Shown: one piece after another, positions 47,410 through 59,793 of the stretch
Numbering within the stretch: position 1 is the stretch's first letter
How the letters are laid out: every line of letters starts with the position of its first letter
NCBI GenBank assembly: GCA_028023455.1
Contig: JAQFVV010006197.1
Coordinates: 18,659,254 to 18,723,253 of the forward strand
Direction: 5' to 3'
Source: Epiperipatus broadwayi
Lineage: Eukaryota > Onychophora > Udeonychophora > Euonychophora > Peripatidae
DNA length: 64,000 bases
Notes under the pieces: model-generated
The model's input: the letters and a program-made list of their open reading frames with translations, nothing else
Told to the model about the DNA's origin: nothing
Databases searched by the model: none
Position numbers and translations under genes: made by a program

Positions 47410-47900
47410 CTGAAAAATAATACAAGCAATCAATATATGAATGAAACTAAAGCACGTGCTTATACTTAGCACCTTTGACAATCTTTAAAGTAATAAATAT
47501 ATAGATAGATAGGTGGATGACTCAATGGGTGTGTGGAAGAAAGGATGGATGAATAGGTAGTTAGATAAATTAATAAATAAAAAGATAGATAGATAGGCAA
47601 TCAAATAGATATAGAGAGAAATAGTCAGATAAAATGATATATAGATAGATGAATAGATAAATAGAAAGTCAAATATATAGGCAGATAGATAGATATGTAG
47701 TCAAAAAATATAGTTGGATGCATGAATAGATAGATATAAAAACAGATAGAATGATAAATTTATGGATGGATGGATGGATGGACGGATAGATAAAGACGGA
47801 TAAATAGATAAACAGACAATAGATAGACAGTTATATAGACATTTATATTTACAATTTTTAAAAATATTACTATACTAAAAAAATATATATACATACTTAC
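47410..47900 (-). other. Intron (491 bp) holding a GATA-type microsatellite
   Basis: It begins GTAAGTATGT and ends TTATTTTTCAG on the minus strand, a near-consensus pair. Much of it (about 47498-47835) is a degenerate tetranucleotide array. Confidence 0.6.
47498..47835. repeat. Degenerate (GATA)n/(GGAT)n microsatellite
   Basis: Runs of TAGATAGATAGA mixed with GGATGGATGGATGGATGG (about 47764-47781) over 340 bases. Frames read across it are meaningless. Confidence 0.85.
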
Positions 47901-48095
47901 TGGTATTAGTATTCTATGAGTTAAATTCTCAAAAAATTTACAAAAATAAATAATCAAAAATAATCCCGATATAGCAGAGACTGTTATCGCAGCATAAAAA
48001 TAATAATAATACGGGCGGAGTACGCTCACATATTTGCAGAAAACATCCTGATCCCTACCATATATACAAAATACAAGTCCAATAATAGCTGTAAT
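47901..48095 (-). CDS. Internal exon of minus-strand membrane-protein gene
   Basis: 195 bases, 65 codons in phase 0, between a T-rich acceptor (TTTTTTTTTTTAG, AG at 48096-48097) and the donor CCA|GTAAGT. It reads ITAIIGLVFCIYG (end of one membrane span), GRDQDVFCKYVSVLRP (short loop with two Cys), YAAITVSAISGLFLIIYFCK (a second span), then FFENLTHRILIP. The hydrophobic segments and consensus splice sites make a real multi-span membrane protein likely. I cannot name it. Upstream exons are beyond 48097 to the right and were not found. Confidence 0.65.
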
Positions 48096-48439
48096 CTAAA
48101 AAAAAAACACACACAATTCAGCAGTTATATATACAACACATAAAAAAATAATACAAATATGCATTTCCATTGCTTTTTTTTAAAAAAAGTGTACATGATA
48201 ATATAGAGATTTGAGAAAGTGACAGTAAACATCTCTTCTTGAATTCAAGTTCAACAATAGGCCAACAATATGTTGATTATTGTAACAAAATTAGACCTAA
48301 ATCTGACATCTGATATCAACTTACAATTAATAAAATCTTTTATAGTTTACATCAATAAAATTCACATTATTGTACTCACACACGCAAATGACCAAGCATA
48401 TATATATATGTAATATCAAATAATATAAGTATAATAAAA

Positions 48440-48657
48440 CAATTCACTAGAATAAAACTACAAAATTTTTAAAAATGCCTATATAAAATTGAAGATTAAT
48501 ATCCTTTGCTATAGCCAGCTTCCGCGTATTCCACCATCTTAAGTAGCAATATACTTAAGATGGTGGAATACGCCGAAGCTGGCTATAGCAAAGGATATTA
48601 ATCTTCAATTTTATATAGGCATTTTTCAAAATGTTGTAGTTTTATTCAAGTGAATTG
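48440..48657. mobile_element. 218-bp near-perfect palindrome (fold-back MITE-like)
   Basis: Arms 48440-48545 and 48552-48657 are reverse complements with only about five mismatches, around a 6-base loop. The outer ends are CAATTCAC / GTGAATTG. It lies just upstream of the membrane-protein exon, so probably in its intron. No coding capacity; no clear target duplication in the TA-rich flanks. Confidence 0.85.
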
Positions 48658-51600
48658 ATATATATAATCTGACCTTGTAATTATGCATCTTCACTTCCAG
48701 ATAATATATGGTATAAAATAAAACGGGTTCTATCGCAGTTATAATAACTAAGTACTAAAATTAAAATGTTTCACTAGCTCAAATTTACAATACGAATAAA
48801 GTTCAGTTTATAAAAATAAAATTAAATAAATATTTAATATTTTCATGAGACTTGAAGTGAAAATACAGTTGACAAGATAGATTACATTGAGCCAATATCC
48901 TACAGGATACTACCTCAATGGCATAAGAACACTATCCCCCCTTATTACTATTTCAAATAACAAACTCATAGTATTCTTACGACTTTAATAACTTCTACTC
49001 ACAAAGATTAAACTAATAATTAAATTTTAATCTTCTATTTAATAATAATCTAGCTCAAATAAAATAATCTCAGGTTCATAAAGTTTATTCTAAGTTAATA
49101 AAAATACGGTAGTAAAATATGAGAAGGGATTTTATGTCATAATCTACTACACTTAAACTAATAATAATAAATAACAATAATAATATTCTTCATGTAATGA
49201 TATAATAAATACGTGGTAGCATTTTAATAATCTGACAAACAAAATATGTGTGGCAACTGATAGCATATAATTTAATATAATATTGTGATAACTGATTTAT
49301 GACCAATAAATAATGTAAGATTATGATTATTTAATTATAATGAATACCAATAAAATATTTAAAATTCTTAAAATAATTCTTTATTTATCTTTTGTGCAAA
49401 ATTATATATTTGTTTCAGTTATTATGCATATATCGTGTTTTCATGCAGCGATGTGGAGAAATAAATAACTCTGACACAAAATTTTTTAAATAACAAAATT
49501 TAACAAAGTTTATTACTAACAATAAATAACTAAACAATTTATTTACATTATTTACAGTGGATATCCTTAACCCTTTTTATTTTACAGTTTGATCTACCTG
49601 GTTATAAAAAAATAATTTATATTTCAATTATATTTTATTTAGATTTGGGACAAAATTAAAAAAAAAATGTTACTATTTGATTTCTCATTATTGTTAACTT
49701 ATTACAAATAAATTTCTCTACTTTATTAGCAACAGCATTTTATCTCTAATATTATTAAACTATCTTATTTTAGAAAATTCATACTTAGAAAAACATTCCA
49801 CAGGAAAACAAAATTTTATAATGAGTATGGACTTCTCAAAATATAAAAATTTCATCTTGCAAAGTCAAAGATGTTACACAAAATATTATCCAAAATTAAG
49901 TACTAGATTTTAAATATTTATCACACAATGTTTACTAATCATAATATATTCTTCTTTAAGCCTTACTTTAGTATGATATAAGTTTAATCATTAATAGATT
50001 TCTGTTAATTAATAAACAAAATATACTATGCATATTGTTTACATAATCTACTTTGTACTATTGTATTTTAAAATAAAATATGCAATACTTATTTTCTCTT
50101 AAAAAAAAATAATACTAAAGCATTTAAAATTATTATCACTTTAAAAAATATCTTTGTTTAGATACCTTATTTTAAAAATTTTATATTTCATTTCCGAAAT
50201 AAAATTCAAAATATATTTTATGATTCTTTTCTTTCCCTAGGATACTTTGGATCTTCAATTTTAAGTTATAACATTCTGCTCCTTATAAGCAACTAAACTA
50301 ATCTTATACAAAAAAAAAACGATAGCACAACCTTAGTTCTAAATTATTTATCATTTCTTTTAAAATATCTTACTAAACGATGCAGTTACATGAAATAAAG
50401 ATAGCGAAAACAGATGCATAGGATTAAGGAAGAAAGCTAGAGTATTATTCTTAACATATCTCAAAATCATGGTACAGTGCGAAGAGGTAGGACATTTATC
50501 TGCCTAATATCCTCTAGTATAGGGACGATGTTAAAGCTATTTCTTCAGCTTTATTAGAACATCAAATATTTAAAGTAATATAAACACTGTCCAAATAAAA
50601 TGTGTATCAGTCATAGGGCTATGTTAACTATGCTGATAACCACATAAAGACTAAATATTATTTCCATTCCTTATAACATCCTATTTTTTAAAAATACATC
50701 ATCTTGGTTTCCTGCTAACTATAGTACTTCCAAGCCACTATCTCAACATTATTTCTCAAGATTTTTCTACATCTTACATCGATAAATAACTGTCTGCATT
50801 TACAAAACAATAAATAAAATTCATTAATAGTTAAACAATCTTACTATCCCATAAGAAAAGTCTGTCCACTTCATCATTCTATATGTTTAATCATATACAA
50901 TCTACTTAGACAATATTTGAATATCCCATATCATAAAATTTTTAAAAGAATCACATAATTATTTATTATGTTGGATTATATCACTAATAAAAAATAAAAT
51001 AAAAATTGTCGTATGCATATTTTCAAATCAATCCTATCTCATAATGTTTTTTTTAAAATGTTGTATAAAATGCGTTACATATAATTTAAAAAAAAAAAAC
51101 TTTTACACTTCATTCTTCCAATTTATGGATGATCTAAAGAAAACAAAAATATACATTATAAAATTATTAATAGTTATTATTATTACCAATAACCTTTATC
51201 TAGTCATCGTGTTCAGTAGGCTTCCTTTGTCCACTTGAGCATTGCAGATATAGAAAAAAAAAAATTCATACCCATACACTTTATATTAAAATATTTTAGC
51301 TAAATTATTAGATTATTATATTATAAAAATTTAATATTAATAAATTAATGTTTTTATGTTTTTCCCTAATCTTATATAAAATTTTAGATTTAAACTAGGT
51401 TAACAAAATAAAAAGAATCAAAACTATAGTTACATTTTTTTTTTTTTGACGATAGTTCCTGATAAATCCAAAATGCTTATTATTTTCTCTAGAGTTTTTT
51501 TTTTTAAAATGTTCTCCAAGCGCGTTAAAGTTTAAATAAAATAATTATTAATCCATTTAGTAAAATTTAGAAAATAATCCTTGGTTTTAATTTTTAAGAC

Positions 51601-52526
51601 GATAATATTAATTAATCCCGTGAAGCTTCTTAATCTTCTCTACCAATATTCTCTGCATATCCGATGCATCAATCCACCTAATTTAATTTTAAAATACTCA
51701 ATAAACTTTTCAGTACTATTTTTGTATTTCCATGGATCCATTTTTTTTTATTCATCTATGTGTTCACTTTTTTTTTATCTATGTTTCCTTCTGGGTACAT
51801 TTAAAACTTTTGTTTGGTATTTTATAAATCTCTTTTAAAATAAAAACTTCAAATACTTTTGAACAAATCTTTTCCAAGTACATTTTAAATAATTCGAAGA
51901 CCGGATATTTTAATATCAAAACACTTCTATAACACAATCTCCTGGGTTCTTTCTTAAATTTTGCACTCGAAAATCTTTTTTTTTTAAATGTTACCTTTAG
52001 AAAGGATATAACATTTTACTCCGTTGAATATCATATTATAAAATAATTCATGCAATATATGATTATCTTGTTACCATTTAAAAACTAAATCTTGAATAAG
52101 CTTATAAATAATAATGCGTCTCCCATTTTTTCATTAGACTCCGTATAATGTCCGAGTTGTGTTTTTTTTTTTATGTACCAAAAAAAGTTCTCCGGTTATG
52201 CATAAAGCTGTATCAATAAATATTCAAATATTTCTTCAGCATTACAATTTCTATCCATTTTATTTTGTAGTATATCCATTTTTTATTGCATAGTTTAGGT
52301 TAAACTTTTAGATAAAATACGACTGGCAAGCTACTTTTTAAAAAATTAGAAAACCATATTAAACGAAATTATTAAAATATTTTTAGTTTATACTCTCTTT
52401 TGCAAAAAAATATATTTTTTAAATTATCAATTAGTTTTTTTTTTCAGATAAAGGTATAAGAAAGTACTAAAAAATTGACTAAATAAAAGATTTTTAAAAT
52501 ACTATCTTTTGATAGTTATAATTTAC
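48658..52526. other. A+T-rich DNA, probably intronic
   Basis: It lies between the membrane-protein exon and a promoter-like cluster on the same strand. I searched for minus-strand exons with GT/AG ends and found none convincing; a short string NIVPILEDIRQINVLPLRTV near 50475-50540 is open for 21 codons only. Confidence 0.35.
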
Positions 52527-53063
52527 CTCTCTCCAATTTCAATACATTATTAATCTCCCGCTCTAACTTAGTTACAACGATATTTCTCGTCTGTAAGGAT
52601 ACCTATTTTTATTGGTCAATTCTTACCCCAACTTGAAAACAAATTTACATATTTCCAATTTATAATAGAATTGAATTTCAAAATTAGAAATTGTGACGTA
52701 ATGAACGTAAATATTACTTAAAATATTACTTTTAAATAAATTATTATTTTATTAAAACCATTTAAACATTTAAAATAACTTTTAAAATAACATTTAATAA
52801 CTTATCCCATTTATTTATTCAATTTATCTATTTTTATTTAAATAAAATATTTAATTTTTATTATATCTGTATTCGTCTTTATTACATTACTTAAACATTA
52901 CATATTTAAATAGCAATAACGACAGTTAACTTAATATTTATTATTATTTGCTTTTATGATAGGCAATAATTATCAATTCTATAATATAACTTTTAAAATA
53001 TTTTAAACTTTGTTATTAATTAAACAAGAGTGTGTGATAGTATACATTAAAAAATCACGTGAT
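52527..53063 (-). promoter_or_regulatory. Promoter-like cluster with possible 5' UTR exon
   Basis: Minus strand: CACGTG inside ATCACGTGAT (53054-53063), a CRE-like TTACGTCA (52694-52701), CCAAT (52611-52615), an A-rich AAAAATAGG where a TATA box would lie, and then a non-coding stretch ending in a donor GAGAG|GTAAAT (GT at 52526-52525). The spacing fits a promoter and first untranslated exon of a leftward gene, possibly the one with exons at 47296-48095. Each motif alone is weak. Confidence 0.3.
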
Positions 53064-54520
53064 TACAACTTTGACAGACGATTTTCAATCTATTTCTCTG
53101 TCTAGACTAATAAAATTGATACACTTATTATATTATAATTATAAAAAATTTGGAAGAACAATTTAGAAAATATAGAATTAGATATAATTTTCACCATCAC
53201 AAAGTTTATTTTAAAAATATACTATATTAACTTTTACTATTTAAATATGATTACAAATAATAAATATAACATTTATTAAATCATACGTTTTACACTATTA
53301 AAATCGGATTTTTAAATATACTTTTAATTATTTATAGCTGTGTTATTTAATATGGCCAGCTTTTACAACCATATGAAACAATATTTAAAGCTTTATATAA
53401 CTATTTTTAAATGATTTTATATACTACGTATTTACTTTAGCCTCAAATTGTACTTTAAAGATATAATTGACTTAATACAATTACCATATTAAAGAATATA
53501 TTCTAAATTTAAAATTTTTTAATAATTGACTGTTATAAACTATTACTGACCTATAGAAAAGGGCACAATATATATATATATATATATATTACATTAGTTT
53601 CAATAATGTATCTTGAGCACAACCACCAAATTCTACAACAAAAACACATTTAATAAAATCACAATTGTACAATGAACATAGATGCTATTATACAGAGAAA
53701 TAGTATGAAGCTGTTGTATGAGCATATTGAAACAGTCAGCTTTCACAATCCTACTGTTTCACCTACTATATTCTATAGTAGTATTTCTATATGTATAACT
53801 ATCACCAAATCCTCGTATATCATGTTAATATTATGTTAAAAACAGGCTAAAATTTAAACCTAAAAGTGTTAATCGTGTATATGTGCATATATATTAAAAT
53901 ATAGTATGAAAATTGCATCTATATATGTAAATCTCCATAAATACGCATATATATATTTCTGGTAATAAATAAATGGAAAATACGTTGTATGTGTAACATA
54001 AGACTACATATATGCAGGAATGAATAATGTTAACAGGATTAAAACATTAAAATTTCTTTACTTAAAATATTTATTCTAAAAATTAATATTCGAAATTATT
54101 ATATAATTCTGCATATATCACTAAATTAAATGGTCGAGTTACATATATAACAAAATGTTTTTCCATCTTACAGATTTGTTTTTCTAGAAAGGATGGCACC
54201 AGAAAAGTTAATCCTTCTCGCTATAAAATGACCTAGTTTCAATTTAAAGTTAAAATTAGATTTAAAATTGGAAATATGAATAAATTACCATGAGTGACCG
54301 AGGTTAAAACTGACCTAATAGAAAAATAATCACAGCGGGTTTCCGCAATTTTTTTAGCTATAGCGAAAAAGCTGGAAAAGCAAATCTAAAAATAATGTAA
54401 TGAAGGAGAGGGGGTGAGCTAATATATAAGCTTTGGCATCCATCTTTGAGGCATTATTATTATTCTTATTCATTCATTATTCAGTCATTCATTCCCTAGC
54501 ATTATATTTTAACAAAGTAC
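53064..54520. other. A+T-rich non-coding DNA
   Basis: (TA)n at 53570-53589. No gene supported. Confidence 0.4.
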
Positions 54521-54700
54521 TTGCAAAAGTTGTAATGATGATGATGTCGGGGTAGAGGGCCAATTTCTTTGCCTTCCGACCTTGGTCAAGGGCTACCTGA
54601 TGCGGAGAGTGATGCAGTGAGAGCAGCCACCCACCTTAGAAGTCCCTCAATGATGAAAACAGCCTGCCACCAGAGAGAAAAGATAATGGTAATAAACTCC
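54521..54700. other. Less A+T-rich patch, unidentified
   Basis: A (GAT)4 run leads into about 120 bases of mixed composition (GGGGTAGAGGGCCAA ... GTGAGAGCAGCC). A 71-codon frame covers it without family signals. The end, TGGTAATAAACTCC, resembles 59061-59080 (TGGTAATAAATTC), so both may be edges of one repeat. Confidence 0.3.
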
Positions 54701-56550
54701 TTCAATTTTAAAGCTTTTCAATTAAAGTCAACTAATTCTTATAAGCTAGCTCAATCTAAACTCTATGGCCACAATAATATGTAATTTAAACTCATCTTTT
54801 AAATGTAGTTTTTATTTTAATTCTAAAATCTTGCCTGATTTTCATACTGATTCACTGACCGCTTTATGATTTATTGTTACCTGATTTACTATTATGATTT
54901 ATTATTATCATTCGTTAAATGATTCATTAACTGATATAATAGTATCAATACCTGATTTACTGATTTAACTGCTTTATGGTTTTTATCTGAGTTATTATTT
55001 GCATTAACAACACATTTCATTTGTTGATATGATTTCTTTATTTATTGGTTTACTCGCTGAACTTATTTATGATTGATTTAGTTTTACGTATTCATCCTAT
55101 TTTGAGTAATTAAAAATTATTTAGCTTTAACTTGCTAAAATCTATATTTTAAATGTTTTACTATAACTTTTGTCACATATAATTCAAAATGATCTATTTT
55201 AAAATAACAATTAAATTTCTAAGTTATTTAATATATTTTAAGCTAATAATAATATTTGCCTTAGTCAATTCTCTTAAACAACTTAAAATTGTCTTAAACT
55301 GAATCAATCAAATATCAGCTAATGTCACATAAATTCCATTTTAAACTATGCTAAAACAAAGCCAAATTTTTAGATTTCAGTTACGTGAAATCTTATCTTA
55401 TTTTAAATCTACATTTCTTTTAGTTAAATCTATGCCAAATCTTATTATTTTTCAATTATGTATTTGTTTATGCTATATTTATTCAAAACCGAGTTTTACG
55501 CTTAATTAAATCATTAGTGAGAAGCCATCATTTATTCTCATGCGTGTACATATGTAATTTCACGTATATTGACGCACAAACCGAAATTCTGTTTTGAAAG
55601 GAATAAAATATCTTAATTAAGATATAATTACAAGCTTACAGTTACTCTAAGATAGATTTGCTTTAAATATATTTAACCAATATTCAGTTGAAGTGATAAA
55701 ATGCAGCATAAATCTATAATTCTATATTGTAATTTCCCTCAATATGCTGTAATCCTCCCTAGAATTATAAATGCCTATATAGATAGCTTTACAAATTAGA
55801 TTCCTAAGCTTTCCTTAATAGCATGATTATAGATGCTATGTAATGAACTGATACAGGGTAGTTTCATGAAGGAAACTATTGTTTAGTGTCTTAATTTTTA
55901 CTATATAATAATGTCGGCAGTGTGTATGTGTTCTTAAGAAACGCTACAGTGTACTCACTTGTTGCTGTATTCTTTAATGGTTATATGTGTTAGGGCTACA
56001 CCATTACTCTTAGTTCGGACAACTACCTTCTCCAGATGGTGTACGGATTCGCACCTCCCCATTCTGCATTCTCAGGAACAGAGCATGAGACTCCCCATTT
56101 AAATTAGTTGTTCGATCATCCGGATTAAATGTCTCTTATTTCCTAGCAATGAGTTCGGTAAAAGGGAATCAGTACTTGGTACAAATCCCATGAATAAGGC
56201 ACATATACGAGATGCAGAGACTCAGAATTGTATATTTTCTATACGCCCTAGTATCTGAAGTCTGGCTGCCAATCATCAGTTCATCCCACCATAACAATTG
56301 TATTTTTCAGCTTTGATCTGAGTTTGAATCTAATTTAATAGGCATATTAGCTATACAGAGAATATATTGATTATTCACGCTTAATAAAATATTATGTTCT
56401 TTATAAATGTTTATAATCACTTCTACTAGCTCTAGAGCAAATCTAAATCCTGTTATATAGCATAAACTAGGCATAGATAGTCATGAGCAAATTCATTGAG
56501 TTACAATGTAATATTAAGGCTCATGAAAGTGTACCTTCCAACCTATAATT
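54701..56550. other. A+T-rich DNA with TGATTTA-type simple sequence and an unnamed patch
   Basis: Segment 54840-55090 repeats CTGATTTACTGATTTA-like phrases. Segment 55905-56300 is less A+T-rich and contains a B-box-like GGTGCGAATCC on the minus strand (56045-56055); it could be an old SINE or LTR. Confidence 0.35.
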
Positions 56551-56556
56551 TCTTCA

Positions 56557-56899
56557 TCACTTGCGAGTGATAAATATATATATAGCTAAGTAAATTAACA
56601 TATTTGTAACCTAAAAACTACAAACACCTGCGAGTGATTAAAGTGCTATATATAAACTGGAAGTGCTTGTACCTTAAGTCATCACCTACAAGTGATATAA
56701 ATATATATGACAAATCAAATAACTTGTAAATAATTTGTAACTGGCAATTTAATATCAACTGCGAGTGATTTTACTCAGAACCTATATATGTAAACCAAGC
56801 TATGTATAACTCAGCCATAAACGATAATATATCCAAAATCATCACCTGCGTGTGAACCCAAACTGAAATGTAAACTATCCCTTAATCACCTGTGAGTGA
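56557..56899. repeat. Cluster of six TCACCTGYGAGTGA dyad motifs
   Basis: Near-identical 14-mers start at 56557, 56624, 56682, 56755, 56842 and 56886. Each has TCAC...GTGA inverted symmetry around CTGCGA; four contain the E-box CACCTG. Spacing is 44-87 bases and A+T-rich phrases such as TTGTAAC and ATATATAT lie between. It could be a worn minisatellite in which the dyad has been kept, or a cluster of binding sites. Confidence 0.6.
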
Positions 56900-59263
56900 G
56901 ACAATGCATATAGTCATTGTAATTATCATTTTATTTATTATTTTAATATTTAACTTTTATTAAACTAATTTTAAATTTAACTGTGTTTCATGTCTCAGTC
57001 TTGCTCATCATTTCATCATTAAGTTATTATTTATTATTAGCTATTAAGAATCACTTTTTTATTTAATAATTATATCCTAGCCACATGATATCTATATAGC
57101 TATACTAGTTAGATTGTCAACTTTCTCCATAGTCTCTGCTTTACTGATGTTCTATTGCCAGCAGGTAGAAGGAGAATACTGCTGTAAACTCATATGTGTC
57201 ATCCGTAAGGTGGTAAATCTTTGAGCAATAGTAGAGGAACTAGGGCTATATCACACCTGTGGCCTCCACCATCGTATTCTGGTCGGCCTTGGAGTGATTT
57301 ACTAAAACTCGGGATTTTGTTACGCGAATGTACATATTTGACCATTATAATATGATGTAATGGTATATTTCATTTTAATTAGAGAAACTATCATTATCTT
57401 GGTAATGATTTGGAAAATTCATTTATCAATTTAATTCACTTATCTGCTTAAATGGAACTTTAATAATGAAAATATTTTTTAAAATTATTCTTCTGCATAA
57501 TTTTAGCCATGAATCAGCATAATAGAATGAGAAAACCAATTTGGCTGAAATATTTTATAAAACATTTGAAATATCCCATAGCTATATTGTTTCAGTCACA
57601 CTAATCCTTTAATGTAATTAGAAGGATTTGAACTCAGACTTTCAAACTTCCCTTAGCTATTTATAAAACTCCATCTTATAAAACTGCTACACATGACCAG
57701 ATACATGTGAAAAAAGTAAATGATCTTCAATGTACAATATTTTATGCTGAACTAACACTAATCAATTGGTCCAGATCACCATCTTCCACACACATATATA
57801 ATCAGTGCTCAGTTTATATTAAAATAGCAAATCTTCAAACTTTAATGGACAAGCTTCATCTTCTCCACCCTCCAACTCTTCAGTCATTCATATCCTTGAA
57901 AATCCAAGGATGGAACAATCAAAACCTTTGTTGATGCCATAGCTTGAAATTTTGCAGCCTTTTCAATGAGCTGCCTAAATTCAGGCTATTCTTTATTTAT
58001 AGGGGGAGTATATAGCTATGGGGTGTTTAAAATATTTATATAGATTTCAGCTAGCATGCATTAGGCATGGTTTATATATAACCAGTCAACACTTAGACAA
58101 TCCCAATATAGTGAAGTGGTCAATCTGATACTCAGATTGCACTTCACAGTCCACTCCAATCTCCCACCACCAAACCAAATTCAAACTCTATCCTTACATG
58201 AAGATATGCACTTATTAACATATTTTTTTTGCTTTAATTATTAAAATAACCATGATGTAGATATTTATTAATATCTTAATTTAAATATCTTAAATAAATG
58301 TTTTATATTATTTCAAATCGTATATGTGCGTAATGGATATGTATATATAATAAATAGGTGATGGGAGATTAATTGTAAAGTAATTATATCAAAATATATT
58401 AAGTTAGCTTGAATATTTAAAATTTATATAAAATATTATTTATTTTAGTAATGGCAGTTAGAAAAATCTGATGCAATCCTGCTGAATATTCTCGAATGCA
58501 ATTAAATCAATTAGCAGGAAATCCATTAGTTCAAGTTAAAAATATGATAATTTTATAGAAATAATGCAAGATCCATTAGTGAAAATTTTATCCATTTCAA
58601 ATTAGTTTTAAAATCTAAAATTATATTTTAAAATAATCATTCGAGAAATTTTTAGCAGGATTGTATTGTTTTATAACTTACAGGAACAAAAGCGTTCATC
58701 TGGTCTGCAAATTGCAGATCGATAAAGTATGTAAAGTGCCTCAGGATGATTACTAAAAGCATTCCAGAATAACTTGCAAAAACATATAAATAAGGCTGGA
58801 TTTGAATACCCAAGGCAAGCCGATTCTATGATTGATCGTCATATCTTTAAATCAATGTGCCGTGAGTAGAAGAAACTTCACCTTCCTTGCCATTCAAAAT
58901 GCAGTTTCTTCCAAAATCATTGCTCAGAACCTATGGACCCATGAACTATAGTTATGTACATAATAGAAATTCTACCTGCCTGACAAACCAGAATAAAAAC
59001 AACTACATCTAGTCTCTGATGGATGCTGCAAATAACCAAGGACCACTACTAATAATGGATTATGGTAATAAATTCATGCTGCTGCTTATAACTCATTAAA
59101 TCTCATTAAATCACTTCAACTTAAATCTGAATTTCTTGCTTAACTATTTATTAAACACATTGTAACTCTTTTAGCTGATCTTGAGATTAGAAATTAATTA
59201 TCAATTTAAAATGATTTGTAAATGCTTACCTGATAACTCTCTATAAACTCTCTATTAAAATCT
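56900..59263. other. Intergenic DNA, two less A+T-rich patches
   Basis: Patches at 57120-57330 and 58680-59060 are less A+T-rich but give no recognisable protein or RNA. No gene supported. Confidence 0.35.
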
Positions 59264-59409
59264 CTCCTCTCATTGAACCTCTTTTAAATAATAATAATTT
59301 CTTATTTCATTTTCATGCAGCAACAATATTTTGTAACTCCTCTCATTGAACCTCTTTTAAATAATAATAATTTCTTATTTCATTTTCATGCAGCAACAAT
59401 ATTTTGTAA
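59264..59409. repeat. Perfect 73-bp tandem duplication
   Basis: 59264-59336 is repeated without change at 59337-59409. Each unit contains an acceptor-like TTTCATTTTCATGCAG. Identity implies a recent event. Confidence 0.9.
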
Positions 59410-59651
59410 CTCATTATTATATTTTATGTATTGTATTTTTGAATATATGCCAATAATCTCCTAAATTCACAAGTATGTTTGCTCTCTCTCTTACCCCCCC
59501 CCCCTTTTCATGGGGAGATCAATTATGTTTTTAGTTTAAAAAAACAAGTTTTGTTATTTTCATTACAGTGGGCGTTTGCCAGTTTGGGAGAAAACAATTT
59601 AATTAGATTATAATGTTATAGTCGAAAAACAGAGTAGAAATCTGTTTTTCA

Positions 59652-59667
59652 GGCCACTAGATGGCGA
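59652..59667 (+). promoter_or_regulatory. CTCF-like motif in LINE 5' region
   Basis: GCCACTAGATGGCGAT matches the core of the CTCF consensus (CCA..AG.(G/T)GGC). It sits about 130 bases upstream of ORF1. Binding is not shown; the motif also occurs by chance or as part of other transposons. Confidence 0.35.
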
Positions 59668-59793
59668 TAAGTGTTCAGCATCACAGTGCATCAAGAGTTA
59701 CAAAAATTCAAGAAATTACAAGTTTAAGGGGAGTTGGAGTGGAGAATCCAACACGAAACAGTTGGTAAGTGCTTTTAAAATTAATTTCTAAGC

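Noticed and set aside
47760-47900. Continuation of the minus-strand frame past the GTAAGT donor
   Set aside because: It runs into A+T-rich intron and a GATA microsatellite; only the part up to 47901 is exon-like.
51581-51838. 85-codon plus-strand frame
   Set aside because: Ile/Leu/Phe-rich low-complexity translation with no splice sites or family signal.
59564-59793. HDV-like ribozyme at the LINE 5' end
   Set aside because: Some LINEs carry one, but I could not pair the five required stems here.
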